This document shows, one piece after another, positions 5,641 through 13,538 of a stretch of 26,115 nucleotides of DNA. Source of the DNA: an uncultured Oscillospiraceae bacterium (GTDB lineage Bacteria > Bacillota > Clostridia > Oscillospirales > Oscillospiraceae); the NCBI GenBank assembly GCA_934623575.1, contig CAKTVL010000021.1, forward strand, positions 1-26,115, in the 5' to 3' direction. A program made the translations under genes and the position numbers. The first letter of the stretch is position 1, and each line of letters opens with the position of its first letter. The notes beneath the pieces were generated by a model. That model did not search any database and was not told where the DNA came from. It worked only from the letters and a program-made list of their open reading frames with translations.

Positions 5641-6369
5641 TCACTTGTGGCGGCGCAGCTCCCAGGTCTCCTGGGCCTCGCGCAGGTGCTCCAGCAGCTC
5701 CAGGCGGGAGCGGTAGGCGAAGAGGAAGCTGGACTTCTCGCGGCGCTCGTCCTGGCGCTGGCGGATGTGGGTCTTGAGGTTCTCCAGCTTGATGACCACG
5801 TCGTGCTCCTCGGCGAACTTGCGGACGCGGGAGACCAGCTTGGCGGAGTAGACCAGGTCGATGGTGAACACGCCGAAGAAGTAGCCGATGACGAAGGAGA
5901 AGGCCAGGTTGCGGGACAGCCAGTCCAGGGCGTCCAGGATGTAGGGGTGGATGCAGAAGTAGTACACGGCGCTGACCGCCGCCCACAGGACGGAGAAGGC
6001 CGGGCAGATCAGGCCCTGGATGTTGCCCCACTGCTTGCTGTAGTCCCAGAGGCGGACCTTCATGAACTTCAGGGAGACGATGCCGGCGACGTACTCGATG
6101 GCCGTCATGCTGACGGCCATGCCGGCGAAGAGCAGCAGCTTCTCGCCCACGGTGTCCACGCCGTTTTTCTCGCCGAGGGCGGCCAACAGGAACAGGATGC
6201 ACAATCCGGAGCCGTACAGGGGGACGTAGGGCCCCACGCAGAAGCCGGGGTTGATCCACTTGCGCTCCGGGTTGGCGCCGGAGAGGAAGCGGCGGTACAG
6301 CAGCTCAGCCACCCAGCCGAGGGTGGAGCCGATGAAGAACAGGTAGGCCAGGGTGAGGAAGAGGTTCAT
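5641..6369 (-). CDS. CmpB-like integral membrane protein (putative ABC-transporter type IV family)
   Basis: The 242 residues contain four to five hydrophobic segments. The first (YLFFIGSTLGWVAELLYRRF) carries the GW.xE motif, followed by NPGFCVGPYVPLYG, EYVAGIVSLKF and WDYSKQWGNIQGLICPAFSVLW. These are hallmark blocks of the Firmicute family called putative ABC-transporter type IV (CmpB). The last 60 residues are charged and helical and probably cytoplasmic. The gene starts 6 bases after the folD stop with AAAGGATG before its ATG, so it is the tail of the fhs-fchA-folD operon. The family has no proven transport substrate; its link to folate here may be only positional. Confidence 0.82.
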   Translation of the reverse strand: MNLFLTLAYLFFIGSTLGWVAELLYRRFLSGANPERKWINPGFCVGPYVPLYGSGLCILFLLAALGEKNGVDTVGEKLLLFAGMAVSMTAIEYVAGIVSLKFMKVRLWDYSKQWGNIQGLICPAFSVLWAAVSAVYYFCIHPYILDALDWLSRNLAFSFVIGYFFGVFTIDLVYSAKLVSRVRKFAEEHDVVIKLENLKTHIRQRQDERREKSSFLFAYRSRLELLEHLREAQETWELRRHK

Positions 6370-6375
6370 GGGGGG

Positions 6376-7245
6376 TCATCCTTTCTTGTGCAGATCGCGC
6401 AGCGTCTCCGCCGCGGACACGGTGTGGGCCATCAGCACGGTGGAGGTCACGGCCCCCACGCCGCCGGGGACGGGGGTGATGGCGGCCACGACAGGCTCCA
6501 CGGCCGGGAAGTCGGCATCGCCGCAGAGGGCGGCGCCGTTCCAGTTGACGGACACGTCCAGCACGGTCTGGCCCGGGCGGACGTGGGCGGCGGTGAGACT
6601 GTTGGCCGCGCCGGCGGCGGTGATGATGATGTCCGCCTGACGGGTCAGGGCGGCCACGTCGGGGGTCTTTGTGTGGCAGACGGTGACGGTGGCGTTCTCC
6701 CGCAGCAGCAGCATGGCCGCGGGGCGGCCCACCACCGGGGAGCGGCCCACGACCACGGCGTGCTTGCCGGCGGGGTCGATGTGGTAGAAGCGCAGCAGCT
6801 CCAGGCACGCCTGGGCGGTGCAGGGGGCAAAGCCCCTCCCCTGCCCGGTGTAGACCGCGGCGGCGCTGTCGGGGGTCATGCCGTCCACGTCCTTGTCCGG
6901 GGACAGGCGGGCGCAGAGGGCGCTCTCCTCCCGGCGCAGGTGGGGCGGCAGGGGCCGCAGCAGCAAACAGCCGTGGACGGCGGGGTCAGCGTTGACCTGG
7001 TCGATGGCCGCGGCCACCGCACCGGCAGGCGCGTCGGCGGGCAGGGTGCGCACCTCCGCGGCCACGCCGCAGAGGGCGGCGCGCTTGAGGGCGCCGCGGA
7101 TATAGGCGGCGTCGGCCTCGTTTTCGCCGCAGCGCAGAAGCACCAGCTTCGGCGTGACACCGGCGGCGGACAGGGCGTCCGCTCGGCGGCGTATATGGGC
7201 GGACAGCTCTTCCGCCACGGGTTTTCCGGCAAGCAGAACGGCCAT
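6376..7245 (-). CDS. folD: Methylene-THF dehydrogenase FolD, lacking cyclohydrolase catalytic residues
   Basis: FolD normally oxidises 5,10-methylene-THF to methenyl-THF and hydrolyses that to 10-formyl-THF. The start at MAVLLAGKPV is chosen because AGGGGAG lies just before it; the frame also runs 11 codons further upstream, into the previous gene. The 289 residues fit the family, with the dinucleotide loop GRSPVVGRP (167-175) and PDKDVDG (116-122) intact. Two key residues differ. The motif YVxxKxK reads YIRGALK (48-54), so the catalytic Lys is Ala52. VQLPLP reads LLRPLP (95-100), so the Gln is Leu96. Asp121 remains. Loss of Lys and Gln is expected to abolish the cyclohydrolase step. The gene directly upstream encodes a separate cyclohydrolase, so this FolD is probably a dehydrogenase only. 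Confidence 0.9.
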   Translation of the reverse strand: MAVLLAGKPVAEELSAHIRRRADALSAAGVTPKLVLLRCGENEADAAYIRGALKRAALCGVAAEVRTLPADAPAGAVAAAIDQVNADPAVHGCLLLRPLPPHLRREESALCARLSPDKDVDGMTPDSAAAVYTGQGRGFAPCTAQACLELLRFYHIDPAGKHAVVVGRSPVVGRPAAMLLLRENATVTVCHTKTPDVAALTRQADIIITAAGAANSLTAAHVRPGQTVLDVSVNWNGAALCGDADFPAVEPVVAAITPVPGGVGAVTSTVLMAHTVSAAETLRDLHKKG

Positions 7246-7261
7246 AGGCGTCTCCCCTTTC

Positions 7262-7879
7262 TCAGACAAGTCGGTCACGGACGGCGCGGAACACGCGCTC
7301 GCCGTGGGCGCTGCCCTGCTCCAGCAGCGACAGGCAGCGGTCGTTCAGCCGGACGGCCGCGGCCCGGTCCGTCATGGTGCGGGTGTTGACCAGCACATTC
7401 AGGGACGCGGCTTCCAGTGCGCCGCGAAGGATGGCGGCGGCACAGCCGGCATCGGACACCGCCAGGCGGGAGCCGATGTCCGCCAGCCGCTCGGCGGCGC
7501 AAAGGGCGTCAGCACACAGGGCCATGATGCGCAGCGGCGCGGCGCAGGCCGCCTCGGCGGCGGATTGCAGCGCGGCGGTGCGGGCGGGGTCGTCCTTGGG
7601 GATGGCGTAGGCACGGCTCAGGGGCAGGAATCCCTCTGCGTCGGCGGACACCTGGTCCAGCAGCTCCTGCTGCAGCTTGTCGGCGCTCTCCAGCAGCTGC
7701 TGTATCTCCTCCTGAACGGCGGCGTAGGTCTTTTTGCCCACGGTCAGGTGGGCCACCATGCCGCACAGGGCCGCTCCCACGGCGCCGCACAGGGCGGCGG
7801 CTCCGCCGCCGCCGGGGGTGGGGTCGGCGGAGGACAATGCGGCCACAAACGCGCGGCAGGTCTTGTTGGTATCGTCCAT
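7262..7879 (-). CDS. fchA: Methenyl-THF cyclohydrolase / formiminotransferase-cyclodeaminase family
   Basis: This 205-residue, mostly helical protein belongs to the cyclodeaminase/cyclohydrolase family (FTCD_C). The N-terminal block PTPGGGGAAALCGAVGAALC followed by MVAHLTVGKK is the family signature that lines the folate pocket. The start MDDTNKTCRAF is preceded by GAGGTGA at the right distance; a longer reading would overlap fhs and lacks a site. It begins 10 bases after the fhs stop and ends 16 bases before folD. In acetogens and purinolytic clostridia FchA converts methenyl-THF to 10-formyl-THF. That is the step the adjacent FolD seems unable to do. Cyclodeaminase activity is less likely with no formiminotransferase nearby. 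Confidence 0.88.
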   Translation of the reverse strand: MDDTNKTCRAFVAALSSADPTPGGGGAAALCGAVGAALCGMVAHLTVGKKTYAAVQEEIQQLLESADKLQQELLDQVSADAEGFLPLSRAYAIPKDDPARTAALQSAAEAACAAPLRIMALCADALCAAERLADIGSRLAVSDAGCAAAILRGALEAASLNVLVNTRTMTDRAAAVRLNDRCLSLLEQGSAHGERVFRAVRDRLV

Positions 7880-7889
7880 AGCAGTCACC

Positions 7890-9701
7890 TCAGAACAATC
7901 CGCGGACCTCGCCGGTGGCGGTGTCCACATCGATGCGGCGGTAGGCGGGGTCGGAGCCGGTGCCGGGCATCATGGAGATGCTGCCGGCCACAGGGCACAG
8001 GAACCGAGCGCCGCTGTATTCCAGCACGTCCCGCACCGGCAGACGCCAGCCGGTGGGCACGCCCTTCTTCTCCGGGTCGTGGGACAGGGAGAGGTGGGTC
8101 TTGACCATCATGGTGCAGTAGTCGGCGTACTGGGGGTCGGACTCGAACCGCTGCGCCTTTTCCAGCGCCAGAGGCGACCAGTCCACGCCGTCGGCGCCGT
8201 AGACCTCTCTTGCGATGCGCTCCACCCGCTGCCGCAGGGGCAGATCGTCCGGGTAGAGGAAGCGCAGGTCAGACGGCTCGTTACAGGCGTCCATGACCTG
8301 ACGGGCCAGCTCTTCCGCCCCCGCGCCGCCATAGCGCCAGTGGTCGGACACGGCGCAGCGCAGGCCGCGGCTCTCGCAGATGCGGCGCACCAGCGCCAGC
8401 TCATCGTCGGTGTCGGTGTAGAACTTATTGATGCACACCACCGGGGTGACGCCGGAGCGGCGGATGGTCTCCGCGTGGTGCAGAAGATTGGCGCAGCCCG
8501 CCTCCAGCAGGGCCAGATCCTCGCGGGTGTATGCCTCCGGCAGGGGCCGTCCCGGCACCACCGCCGGGCCGCCGCCGTGCATTTTCAGGGCGCGGACGGT
8601 GGCCACCAGCACCGACACGTCGGGCTTCAGCCCGGAGAGACGGCACTTGACGTTCCAGAATTTCTCAAAGCCGATGTCGGCGGCGAAGCCGGACTCGGTG
8701 ACGTGGTAGTCGAACAACTTCAGGCCCAGGCGGTCGCCGATGATGGAGGACTGGCCGATGGCGATGTTGGCAAAGGGCCCGGCGTGGACCAGCACCGGCT
8801 GGTGCTCCACGGTGTAGCACAGGGTGGGGTTTATCGTATTGCGCATCCAGGCGGTCATGGCACCGGCCACCTCCAGATCCTCGGCGGTGACGGGGTTCCC
8901 CTGCCGGTCATAGGCCAGGGTGATGCGCCCGATGCGCTGCCGCAGGTCCTTCAGGTCCCGGGCCACGGAGAGGATGGCCATCAGCTCGGAGCTGACGGCG
9001 ATGTTGGCGCAGGTGTCCATGGGATAGCCGTCCATTTTGCCCTCCCCCAGGCCGATGCGCATTTTCCGCAGCGCCTGGCAGCAGAAGTCCAGCACGAAGC
9101 TCCACTGCACCCGCTCCGGGTCGATGTCCAGCCGCTTCAGGCCCCGCTTGGCCAGCGTCTCGTCGTCGTAGTTGCGCTCGTGCTGCATGCGGGCGTTGAG
9201 GGCGGTCATGGCCAGGTTGTGGGCGTTCATGATGTCGTTGATGTCGCCGGTGAGGCCCAGGGAGAACTCGGTCATGGGGATCAGCAGGGCGTTGCCGCCG
9301 CCGGCGGCGGTGCCCTTGACGTTCATGGTGGGGCCACCGGAGGGCTGGCGCAGACAGCCGCCCACGTTGGCGCCCAGACGGCCCAGGCCCTCGATAAGGC
9401 CCAGGGAGGTGGTGGACTTCCCCTCGCCCAGGGGCGTGGGGGTGATGGCGGTGACCTCGATATACTTGCCGTCGGGGCGGTCTTTCAGGCGGTCCATGAT
9501 GCGCAGGAAGTCCAGCTTGGGGGTCCTGCCGTGGGGCAGCAGCTCCTCAGGCCGCAGGCCCAGCTTTTCGCGGAACCAGTCCACCGGCGGCAGGGCGCGC
9601 TCTGCCGCCGCGCCGATCTGCCAGTCCTTATAGGCCGTGGGGTCCAGGGTGGTCCGGCCCCCGGCGTCGGTGTGGGCGCCATTTTTGAAGTCGATGATCA
9701 T
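7890..9701 (-). CDS. fhs: Formate-tetrahydrofolate ligase (divergent)
   Basis: The enzyme joins formate to THF using ATP, via formyl phosphate. The P-loop [11 protein letters not shown] lies at residues 88-98, after [15 protein letters not shown]. Later blocks [46 protein letters not shown] and a C-terminal [15 protein letters not shown] confirm the family. At 603 residues it is about 45 longer than the common 555-560. It differs in the substrate loop: REPSLGP is RQPSGGP and the following GGAAGGGY block is GTAAGGGN. An extra segment near residues 170-190 resembles the longer forms. It is the first gene of the one-carbon operon, with its own promoter and a GGAGGGAG site. Confidence 0.93.
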   Translation of the reverse strand: MIIDFKNGAHTDAGGRTTLDPTAYKDWQIGAAAERALPPVDWFREKLGLRPEELLPHGRTPKLDFLRIMDRLKDRPDGKYIEVTAITPTPLGEGKSTTSLGLIEGLGRLGANVGGCLRQPSGGPTMNVKGTAAGGGNALLIPMTEFSLGLTGDINDIMNAHNLAMTALNARMQHERNYDDETLAKRGLKRLDIDPERVQWSFVLDFCCQALRKMRIGLGEGKMDGYPMDTCANIAVSSELMAILSVARDLKDLRQRIGRITLAYDRQGNPVTAEDLEVAGAMTAWMRNTINPTLCYTVEHQPVLVHAGPFANIAIGQSSIIGDRLGLKLFDYHVTESGFAADIGFEKFWNVKCRLSGLKPDVSVLVATVRALKMHGGGPAVVPGRPLPEAYTREDLALLEAGCANLLHHAETIRRSGVTPVVCINKFYTDTDDELALVRRICESRGLRCAVSDHWRYGGAGAEELARQVMDACNEPSDLRFLYPDDLPLRQRVERIAREVYGADGVDWSPLALEKAQRFESDPQYADYCTMMVKTHLSLSHDPEKKGVPTGWRLPVRDVLEYSGARFLCPVAGSISMMPGTGSDPAYRRIDVDTATGEVRGLF

Positions 9702-9741
9702 GCTGCTCCCTCCTGCTATATCTTGAGATTCGTTGCAGATA

Positions 9742-9771
9742 ATTATACATCATCCTGTGGTATGCCGTCAA
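9742..9771 (-). promoter_or_regulatory. Promoter of the fhs-fchA-folD operon
   Basis: On the minus strand TTGACG (9766-9771) and TATAAT (9742-9747) are 18 bp apart, about 40 bases before the fhs ATG. The leader is short and shows no riboswitch. Confidence 0.75.
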
Positions 9772-9804
9772 CCGCCGGGAGGGCGCGGCGGGCAATTATT
9801 TTCC

Positions 9805-9833
9805 TTGCATTTTGCGGGAAATGGTAGTATACT
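9805..9833 (+). promoter_or_regulatory. Promoter of folT-folC
   Basis: TTGCAT (9805-9810) and TATACT (9828-9833) are 17 bp apart. The start site would fall just before the riboswitch. It is back to back with the fhs promoter, 33 bases away. Confidence 0.75.
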
Positions 9834-9845
9834 GCCTGATAGCGT

Positions 9846-9936
9846 CGTGTAGGAATGGTGCGTTAAGTGCCGGACGGATGGGAGGCTGCCGCCGGACGAA
9901 GGAGCGTGGCTCCGCGATACCATTTCAGCTTCCACG
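9846..9936 (+). promoter_or_regulatory. Tetrahydrofolate (THF) riboswitch
   Basis: The stretch carries the conserved segments of the folT-associated THF aptamer. These are GCGTTAAGTG (9860-9869), the ATGGGAGG segment (9878-9885), GACGAAG (9895-9901), a hairpin GGAGC-GTG-GCTCC (9901-9913) and CGCGATACCATTTCA. The closing stem pairs AATGGT (9854-9859) with ACCATT (9919-9924), and CGTG with CACG at the ends. Its place directly before an ECF folate S component fits known THF riboswitches, which shut off folate uptake when reduced folate is plentiful. Confidence 0.9.
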
Positions 9937-9964
9937 GGGCGACTATTTTGCGTATCTGTTGGTG

Positions 9965-9993
9965 ATACCTCCCATCCCAGAGATAGGAGGTAT
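9965..9993 (+). promoter_or_regulatory. Ribosome-site-sequestering hairpin of folT
   Basis: ATACCTCC (9965-9972) pairs with GGAGGTAT (9986-9993). The 3' arm contains the GGAGG ribosome site, 9 bases before the folT ATG. This is the likely expression platform of the THF riboswitch, acting on translation. The following five T could also let the hairpin act as a terminator. Confidence 0.75.
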
Positions 9994-9999
9994 TTTTAT

Positions 10000-10590
10000 A
10001 TGCAGAAAAATGAGCTTTGCGCGGCCGGAAGGCCGGTCTTTGACACCTATGCCCTGACCGTGTGCGCCCTGCTGACGGCGCTGAGCGTGGTGCTGGCACG
10101 GCTGCTGACGGTCATCCCCAGCGAGGTGAGCCGGTTCTCGCTGGAGGCGGTGCCCATCGTGCTGGCGGGGCTGCTGTTCGGGCCGGTGCCCGGCGCGGCG
10201 GTGGGCTTCGCGGCGGACTTCATCGGGTGCCTGTTCTCCCCCTATGGGTACAACCCCATCTTCTGCCTGCCGCCCATACTCTACGGCCTGTGGGCCGGGC
10301 TGGTGCGGCGGCCGGTGTGGCGCGGGCCCACGGTGTGGCGGGTGGCGCTGGCGGTGTTCCCGGCGGCGGTGTGCGGGTCAGTGCTGTGGCAGAGCGCCGC
10401 GCTGGCGCTGGTCTACGGCGGCGAGGCCAAATGGCCGTTCTTTCTGACCCGGCTGGCCGCCCGCGGCGTGCAGTTCGCCGTCACAGCGGCCATCGACACG
10501 GTGCTGGTGTGGCTGCTGGTGCGGCGGGACGCGCTGTCCCCGGTGCTGCGGCGGATGAAAACGAAGGAGCGTGACGGGCATGACGCTTGA
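10000..10590 (+). CDS. folT: Folate ECF transporter S component FolT
   Basis: FolT is the membrane protein that binds folate and docks on the shared EcfAAT energy-coupling module, which is not in this window. The 196 residues contain about six hydrophobic segments. The block ARLLTVIPSEVSRFSLEAVPIVLAGLLFGPVPGAAVGFAADFIGCL, read here in parts from residue 31 to 75, matches the folate-family S-component pattern with R.SLE..PI.LAG, GP..G and D..G. The start ATG follows the sequestered GGAGG site. The gene ends 11 bases inside folC, so the two are translationally linked. THF riboswitch control strongly supports the folate substrate. Confidence 0.92.
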   Translation: MQKNELCAAGRPVFDTYALTVCALLTALSVVLARLLTVIPSEVSRFSLEAVPIVLAGLLFGPVPGAAVGFAADFIGCLFSPYGYNPIFCLPPILYGLWAGLVRRPVWRGPTVWRVALAVFPAAVCGSVLWQSAALALVYGGEAKWPFFLTRLAARGVQFAVTAAIDTVLVWLLVRRDALSPVLRRMKTKERDGHDA

Positions 10591-11848
10591 GCAGGCGCTG
10601 GCGTATATCCACAGCGTGGACTGGCGGGGCAGCGTGCCGGGGCTGGAGCGCATCGACGCGCTGCTGGGCAGGCTGGGGCACCCGGAGCGCACGCTGAAGT
10701 ATATCCACGTCACCGGCACCAACGGCAAGGGCAGCACCTGCGCCATGCTGGCGGCGGTACTGCGGGCGGCGGGGTACAGGACCGGGCTGTACACCTCGCC
10801 GTATATCTTCCGCTTCAACGAGCGGATACAGATCGACGGTGAGGCCATCCCGGACGAGGCGTTGTGCGCGCTGACGGAGGAGCTACGGCCGCTGGCGGGG
10901 GGCATGGCTGACCCACCCACGGAGTTTGAGCTGGTGACGGCCATAGGGCTGACGTGGTTCGCCCGACAGCACTGCGACATCGTGGTGTGCGAGGTGGGCA
11001 TGGGCGGCGAGTTCGACGCCACCAACGTGATCCCCGCGCCGGAGGCGGCCATCCTGACCAACATCGGGCTGGACCACACCCGGGTGCTGGGGGACACGGT
11101 GGAGGCCATCGCCGCCACGAAGGCGGGCATCATCAAGCACGGCTGCCGCGCGGTGCTGTACCCCTGTGGGCCGTCGGTGCATGCGGTGGTGGAGCGCCGC
11201 TGCCACGAAGTGGGGGCATCGCTGGAGGTGGCGAACCTTGACGGCCTGCGTTCCGTCAGCGACACGCTGGAGGGGCAGGTGTTCGACTACGGCGCGCGGC
11301 GGGGACTGCGCCTGCCGCTGCTGGGCGGCCACCAGCTGAAAAACGCCGCCGTGGCGCTGACGGCCATCGACGCCCTGCGGCAGCGGGGCTGGGACATCCC
11401 GGAGGACGCCGTGCGCAATGGACTGGCGGCGGTGACGTGGCCGGGACGGTTTCAGGTGGTGCGGCGCGACCCGGTGGTGATCCTGGACGGCGGCCACAAC
11501 CCCCAGTGCATGGCGTCGCTGGCGGCGGCCATACGGGAGTATCTGCCGGGGCGGCCGGTGACGGTGCTGACCGGCGTGCTGGCCGACAAGGACTACGGGC
11601 AGATGTACGACATTCTGGCCCCGGCGGCGGCGCGGTTCATCACCGTGACGCCGGACAACCCGCGGGCGCTGGACGCGGAGACGCTGGCGTCGTTCCTGAG
11701 GCGGTACGGCAAGCCGGTGACGGCCTGCGGCACCGTCCGGGAGGGCGCTGCGCAGCTGCTGGCGCAGACGGCGGCGGACGGCGCGGCGGTGTGCTGCGGG
11801 TCGCTGTATCTGCTGGGCGATGTGGCACGGGAACTGGAAAAGGCATAA
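10580..11848 (+). CDS. folC: Folylpolyglutamate synthase / dihydrofolate synthase
   Basis: FolC adds glutamate to folates, which retains them in the cell and fits them to folate enzymes. The 422 residues carry HVTGTNGKGS (43-52) as the ATP loop, YTSPYIFRFNERI as the folate-binding segment, EVGMGGEFDATN (138-149), ILTNIGLDHTRVLGDT and DGGHNP near the C-terminal domain. At GGEFDATN the family usually has Arg where this protein has Glu. The ATG at 10580 is chosen because AAGGAG lies 10 bases before it; a GTG nine bases upstream is too close to that site. It follows folT with an overlap and ends at a terminator hairpin, completing an import-and-trap pair for folate. Confidence 0.93.
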   Translation: MTLEQALAYIHSVDWRGSVPGLERIDALLGRLGHPERTLKYIHVTGTNGKGSTCAMLAAVLRAAGYRTGLYTSPYIFRFNERIQIDGEAIPDEALCALTEELRPLAGGMADPPTEFELVTAIGLTWFARQHCDIVVCEVGMGGEFDATNVIPAPEAAILTNIGLDHTRVLGDTVEAIAATKAGIIKHGCRAVLYPCGPSVHAVVERRCHEVGASLEVANLDGLRSVSDTLEGQVFDYGARRGLRLPLLGGHQLKNAAVALTAIDALRQRGWDIPEDAVRNGLAAVTWPGRFQVVRRDPVVILDGGHNPQCMASLAAAIREYLPGRPVTVLTGVLADKDYGQMYDILAPAAARFITVTPDNPRALDAETLASFLRRYGKPVTACGTVREGAAQLLAQTAADGAAVCCGSLYLLGDVARELEKA

Positions 11849-12125
11849 AAAAGAAGCACCCGACGGGTGCTTCTTTTCAGGCTGTCAAAAAAGCCTTTGG
11901 CTTTTTCGACAGCCTGAAAAATGCCGTTATTTTTGCGCCGGAAAACGGCGCAAAAATATTCGCTCTGCTCAACGCACGCCTTGCAAAGCAAGGCTTAGCG
12001 CGGCATTTGATCTGATCCGAGGCGGGCTCCGCCCCCTCGAGCTCCCCCAGCGGAGAAGAAGATACTGCGCAAAAGTAAGTGCTTTGACAAACTGAAAGAA
12101 GCACCCGATGGGTGCTTCTTTTTTT
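11849..12125. repeat. MITE-like hairpin array with terminal inverted repeats
   Basis: This 277-bp non-coding block is bounded by near-identical terminator hairpins whose similarity continues inward (TTTCAG, two variable bases, TGTC), giving imperfect inverted ends of about 38 bp. Inside are successive perfect or near-perfect hairpins. CAGGCTGTC...GACAGCCTG with an inner AAAAAGCC-TTT-GGCTTTTT occupies 11878-11916, and TTTTTGCGCCG/CGGCGCAAAAA occupies 11930-11956. GCCTTG-CAAA-GCAAGGC and GGCGG-GCT-CCGCC follow. There is no coding capacity. It looks like a non-autonomous miniature element, or a set of stacked terminators between converging genes. Confidence 0.55.
11851..11879 (+). terminator. 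folC terminator
   Basis: AAGAAGCACCC, loop GAC and GGGTGCTTCTT are followed by more T. It starts 3 bases after the folC stop. The same hairpin, with ATG-type loop bases, recurs at 12098-12125. Confidence 0.88.
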
Positions 12126-12130
12126 GCTTG

Positions 12131-12619
12131 TCAGCCCTCGACCTTCTCCACGTGGAAGCCGTAGGTCTTGCCGGCTTCGATGGTGGTGGCGTCCACGCCG
12201 GTCTGGGCATATGTGCCGTCGATATACAGCGCCCAATAGGTGCCGTCGTTGTCGTAGTCGGCGGTCTCGCCGTTGACGGTGGTGACGTACAGGCCGTAGT
12301 CACTGTCGCTGCCGGCGATGACGCCCAGCGCCAGCAGCGCCGCGCCCAGGGTGGTCTCGTCGGTGTTCACGGTGAAGGTGACGGTCTTGCCGTCGGCGCC
12401 CTGTACCTCCACGGAGAAGGCCACGGCACCCTGGCCGATGGCGGCGCCGTCGGCCACAGGCAGCGTCACCTTTTCATCGGCGGCGGGGTCCTGATCGGTG
12501 ACGGCGGGGTCGGTGGTCCCGTCGGTCTTGGATGCGTCCTTCTGGCCGCAGGCCGCGAGAGACAGCGTCAGCACCAGTGCCAGCAGCAGCGCCAGCAGTT
12601 TTTTCGCGGTATTTTTCAT
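12131..12619 (-). CDS. DUF4430-domain lipoprotein
   Basis: The 162-residue precursor has a lipoprotein signal (MKNTAKK, hydrophobic core, LAAC with Cys24 as the lipidated residue). A Ser/Thr/Asp-rich tether to about residue 60 precedes a C-terminal domain. That domain contains TTLGAALLALGVI, YGLYVTTVNGE, TYWALYIDGTYAQTGVDA and a final YGFHVEKVEG. This is the DUF4430 pattern, a fold related to the C-terminal part of transcobalamin-like proteins. It is outside the cell, attached to the membrane. Its AAGGAG site is formed by the last two sense codons of thiN, 6 bases upstream, so the two are co-translated. Any link to thiamine or cobalamin is untested. Confidence 0.85.
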   Translation of the reverse strand: MKNTAKKLLALLLALVLTLSLAACGQKDASKTDGTTDPAVTDQDPAADEKVTLPVADGAAIGQGAVAFSVEVQGADGKTVTFTVNTDETTLGAALLALGVIAGSDSDYGLYVTTVNGETADYDNDGTYWALYIDGTYAQTGVDATTIEAGKTYGFHVEKVEG

Positions 12620-12625
12620 TTTCGT

Positions 12626-13246
12626 TTACTCCTTATCTGTTATCCCTATCAGCAGACAGCCGCGCCGCAGTGTGACGCGGACCGCCGAGCCTATGAAGTG
12701 ATTGCTGACCCCCAGCGGAAAGTCCGCCGTCAGCGCGGCGTCGGAGAGCGGGTATTTGGCATTCTCGATGGTAACGCCCTCGGCGTCCGCCCCCAGGCAG
12801 AACACGGAAAACACGCTGTTCCGCCCCGCGGACAGCGTGACCTCGCCCCCGTCGCATATGGCGGTGAAGCGCTCGCCGTCGCCGTACAGCCAGCCCTGCC
12901 CGCCCCGGCGGGCGATGTATGCCAGGGTCTGCATATTGGCCACGGTGTGGTCGGTGCGGCGGCCGCCCATGCCGCCCAGCAGGTGGAACTCCGTCTCGCC
13001 CCGGTCAAAGCCCTCCTTGACGGCGCAGATCATGTCGGTGTCGTCCTTCTCCACCGGCAGGCGGAGGATGTGGTCGAAATCCGGCGGGGCGTCCAGCGAG
13101 TCGAAGTCCGCCACCAGCAGCGACGGCATGATGCCGTTGGCGCGGCAGGTGCGCCACCCGCCGTCGGCGGCGATAACGGTGTCGGTTTCCCGAATGGGCA
13201 CAGGCAGGCCGTAAAAGCTGCCCGCGCCGATGATGATGCAGGACAT
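12626..13246 (-). CDS. thiN: Thiamine diphosphokinase
   Basis: The enzyme transfers pyrophosphate from ATP to thiamine, giving thiamine diphosphate. The 206 residues show AADGG (27-30), the metal-binding VADFDSL (45-51), VEKDDTD (65-71), LLGGMGGRRTDHTVAN (89-104) and a C-terminal PLGVSNHFIG, all in family order and at family length. It is the upstream gene of a pair with the DUF4430 lipoprotein. No thiamine-pyrophosphate riboswitch is seen upstream; the intergenic DNA there is a tandem repeat. A GGAAC-type weak ribosome site precedes the ATG. Confidence 0.92.
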   Translation of the reverse strand: MSCIIIGAGSFYGLPVPIRETDTVIAADGGWRTCRANGIMPSLLVADFDSLDAPPDFDHILRLPVEKDDTDMICAVKEGFDRGETEFHLLGGMGGRRTDHTVANMQTLAYIARRGGQGWLYGDGERFTAICDGGEVTLSAGRNSVFSVFCLGADAEGVTIENAKYPLSDAALTADFPLGVSNHFIGSAVRVTLRRGCLLIGITDKE

Positions 13247-13314
13247 GGCGTGTTCCTTTCTTCCGCGGGCCGCAGCCGGCCCGCGCGCAGCGCAGGGGTG
13301 ATCTTGAAGCTTCA

Positions 13315-13538
13315 GCGAAGCCCGGGCAAAAGCCCCGGCGGATGATATTTTCGTCCTGGCGATGACGGCACCGCGCCGCCATACTCTGTGTATGGCAAGC
13401 GGGGCCGGCGAAGCCAGAGCAGAAAAGTCCCGCCCCGGCGGAGAGATTTTTCGTCCTGACGATGGCGAGAACCCGAAGGAATACTTTTTGTATTTTGAGG
13501 GGGCTCGACGAAGTCAGGGCGGAAAAGATCCCGCCGGA
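13315..13538. repeat. Imperfect tandem repeat, about 95 bp, 2.4 copies
   Basis: Units start with GCGAAG or ACGAAG at 13315, 13408 and 13508. They share a GCCCCGGCGG / GCCCCGGCGG-type block, then ATTTTCGTCCTG-CGATG and a short inverted motif (ATACTCTGTGTAT or ATACTTTTTGTAT). The third unit stops at the cls stop codon. No convincing gene is present. It is an intergenic repeat family between thiN and cls. Confidence 0.6.

Noticed and set aside
4448..9827. Very long open frames opposite the SDR, CmpB-like, folD, fchA and fhs genes
   Set aside because: They are low-complexity Gly/Arg/His/Ala-rich translations produced by the high GC of the true genes on the other strand.
11876..12100. CRISPR array
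   Set aside because: The repeated hairpins here and at 22492-22619 differ from one another in sequence and lack regular spacers.
13247..13314. Thiamine-pyrophosphate riboswitch before thiN
   Set aside because: None of the conserved TPP aptamer segments is present; the stretch is a GC-rich hairpin followed by tandem repeats.
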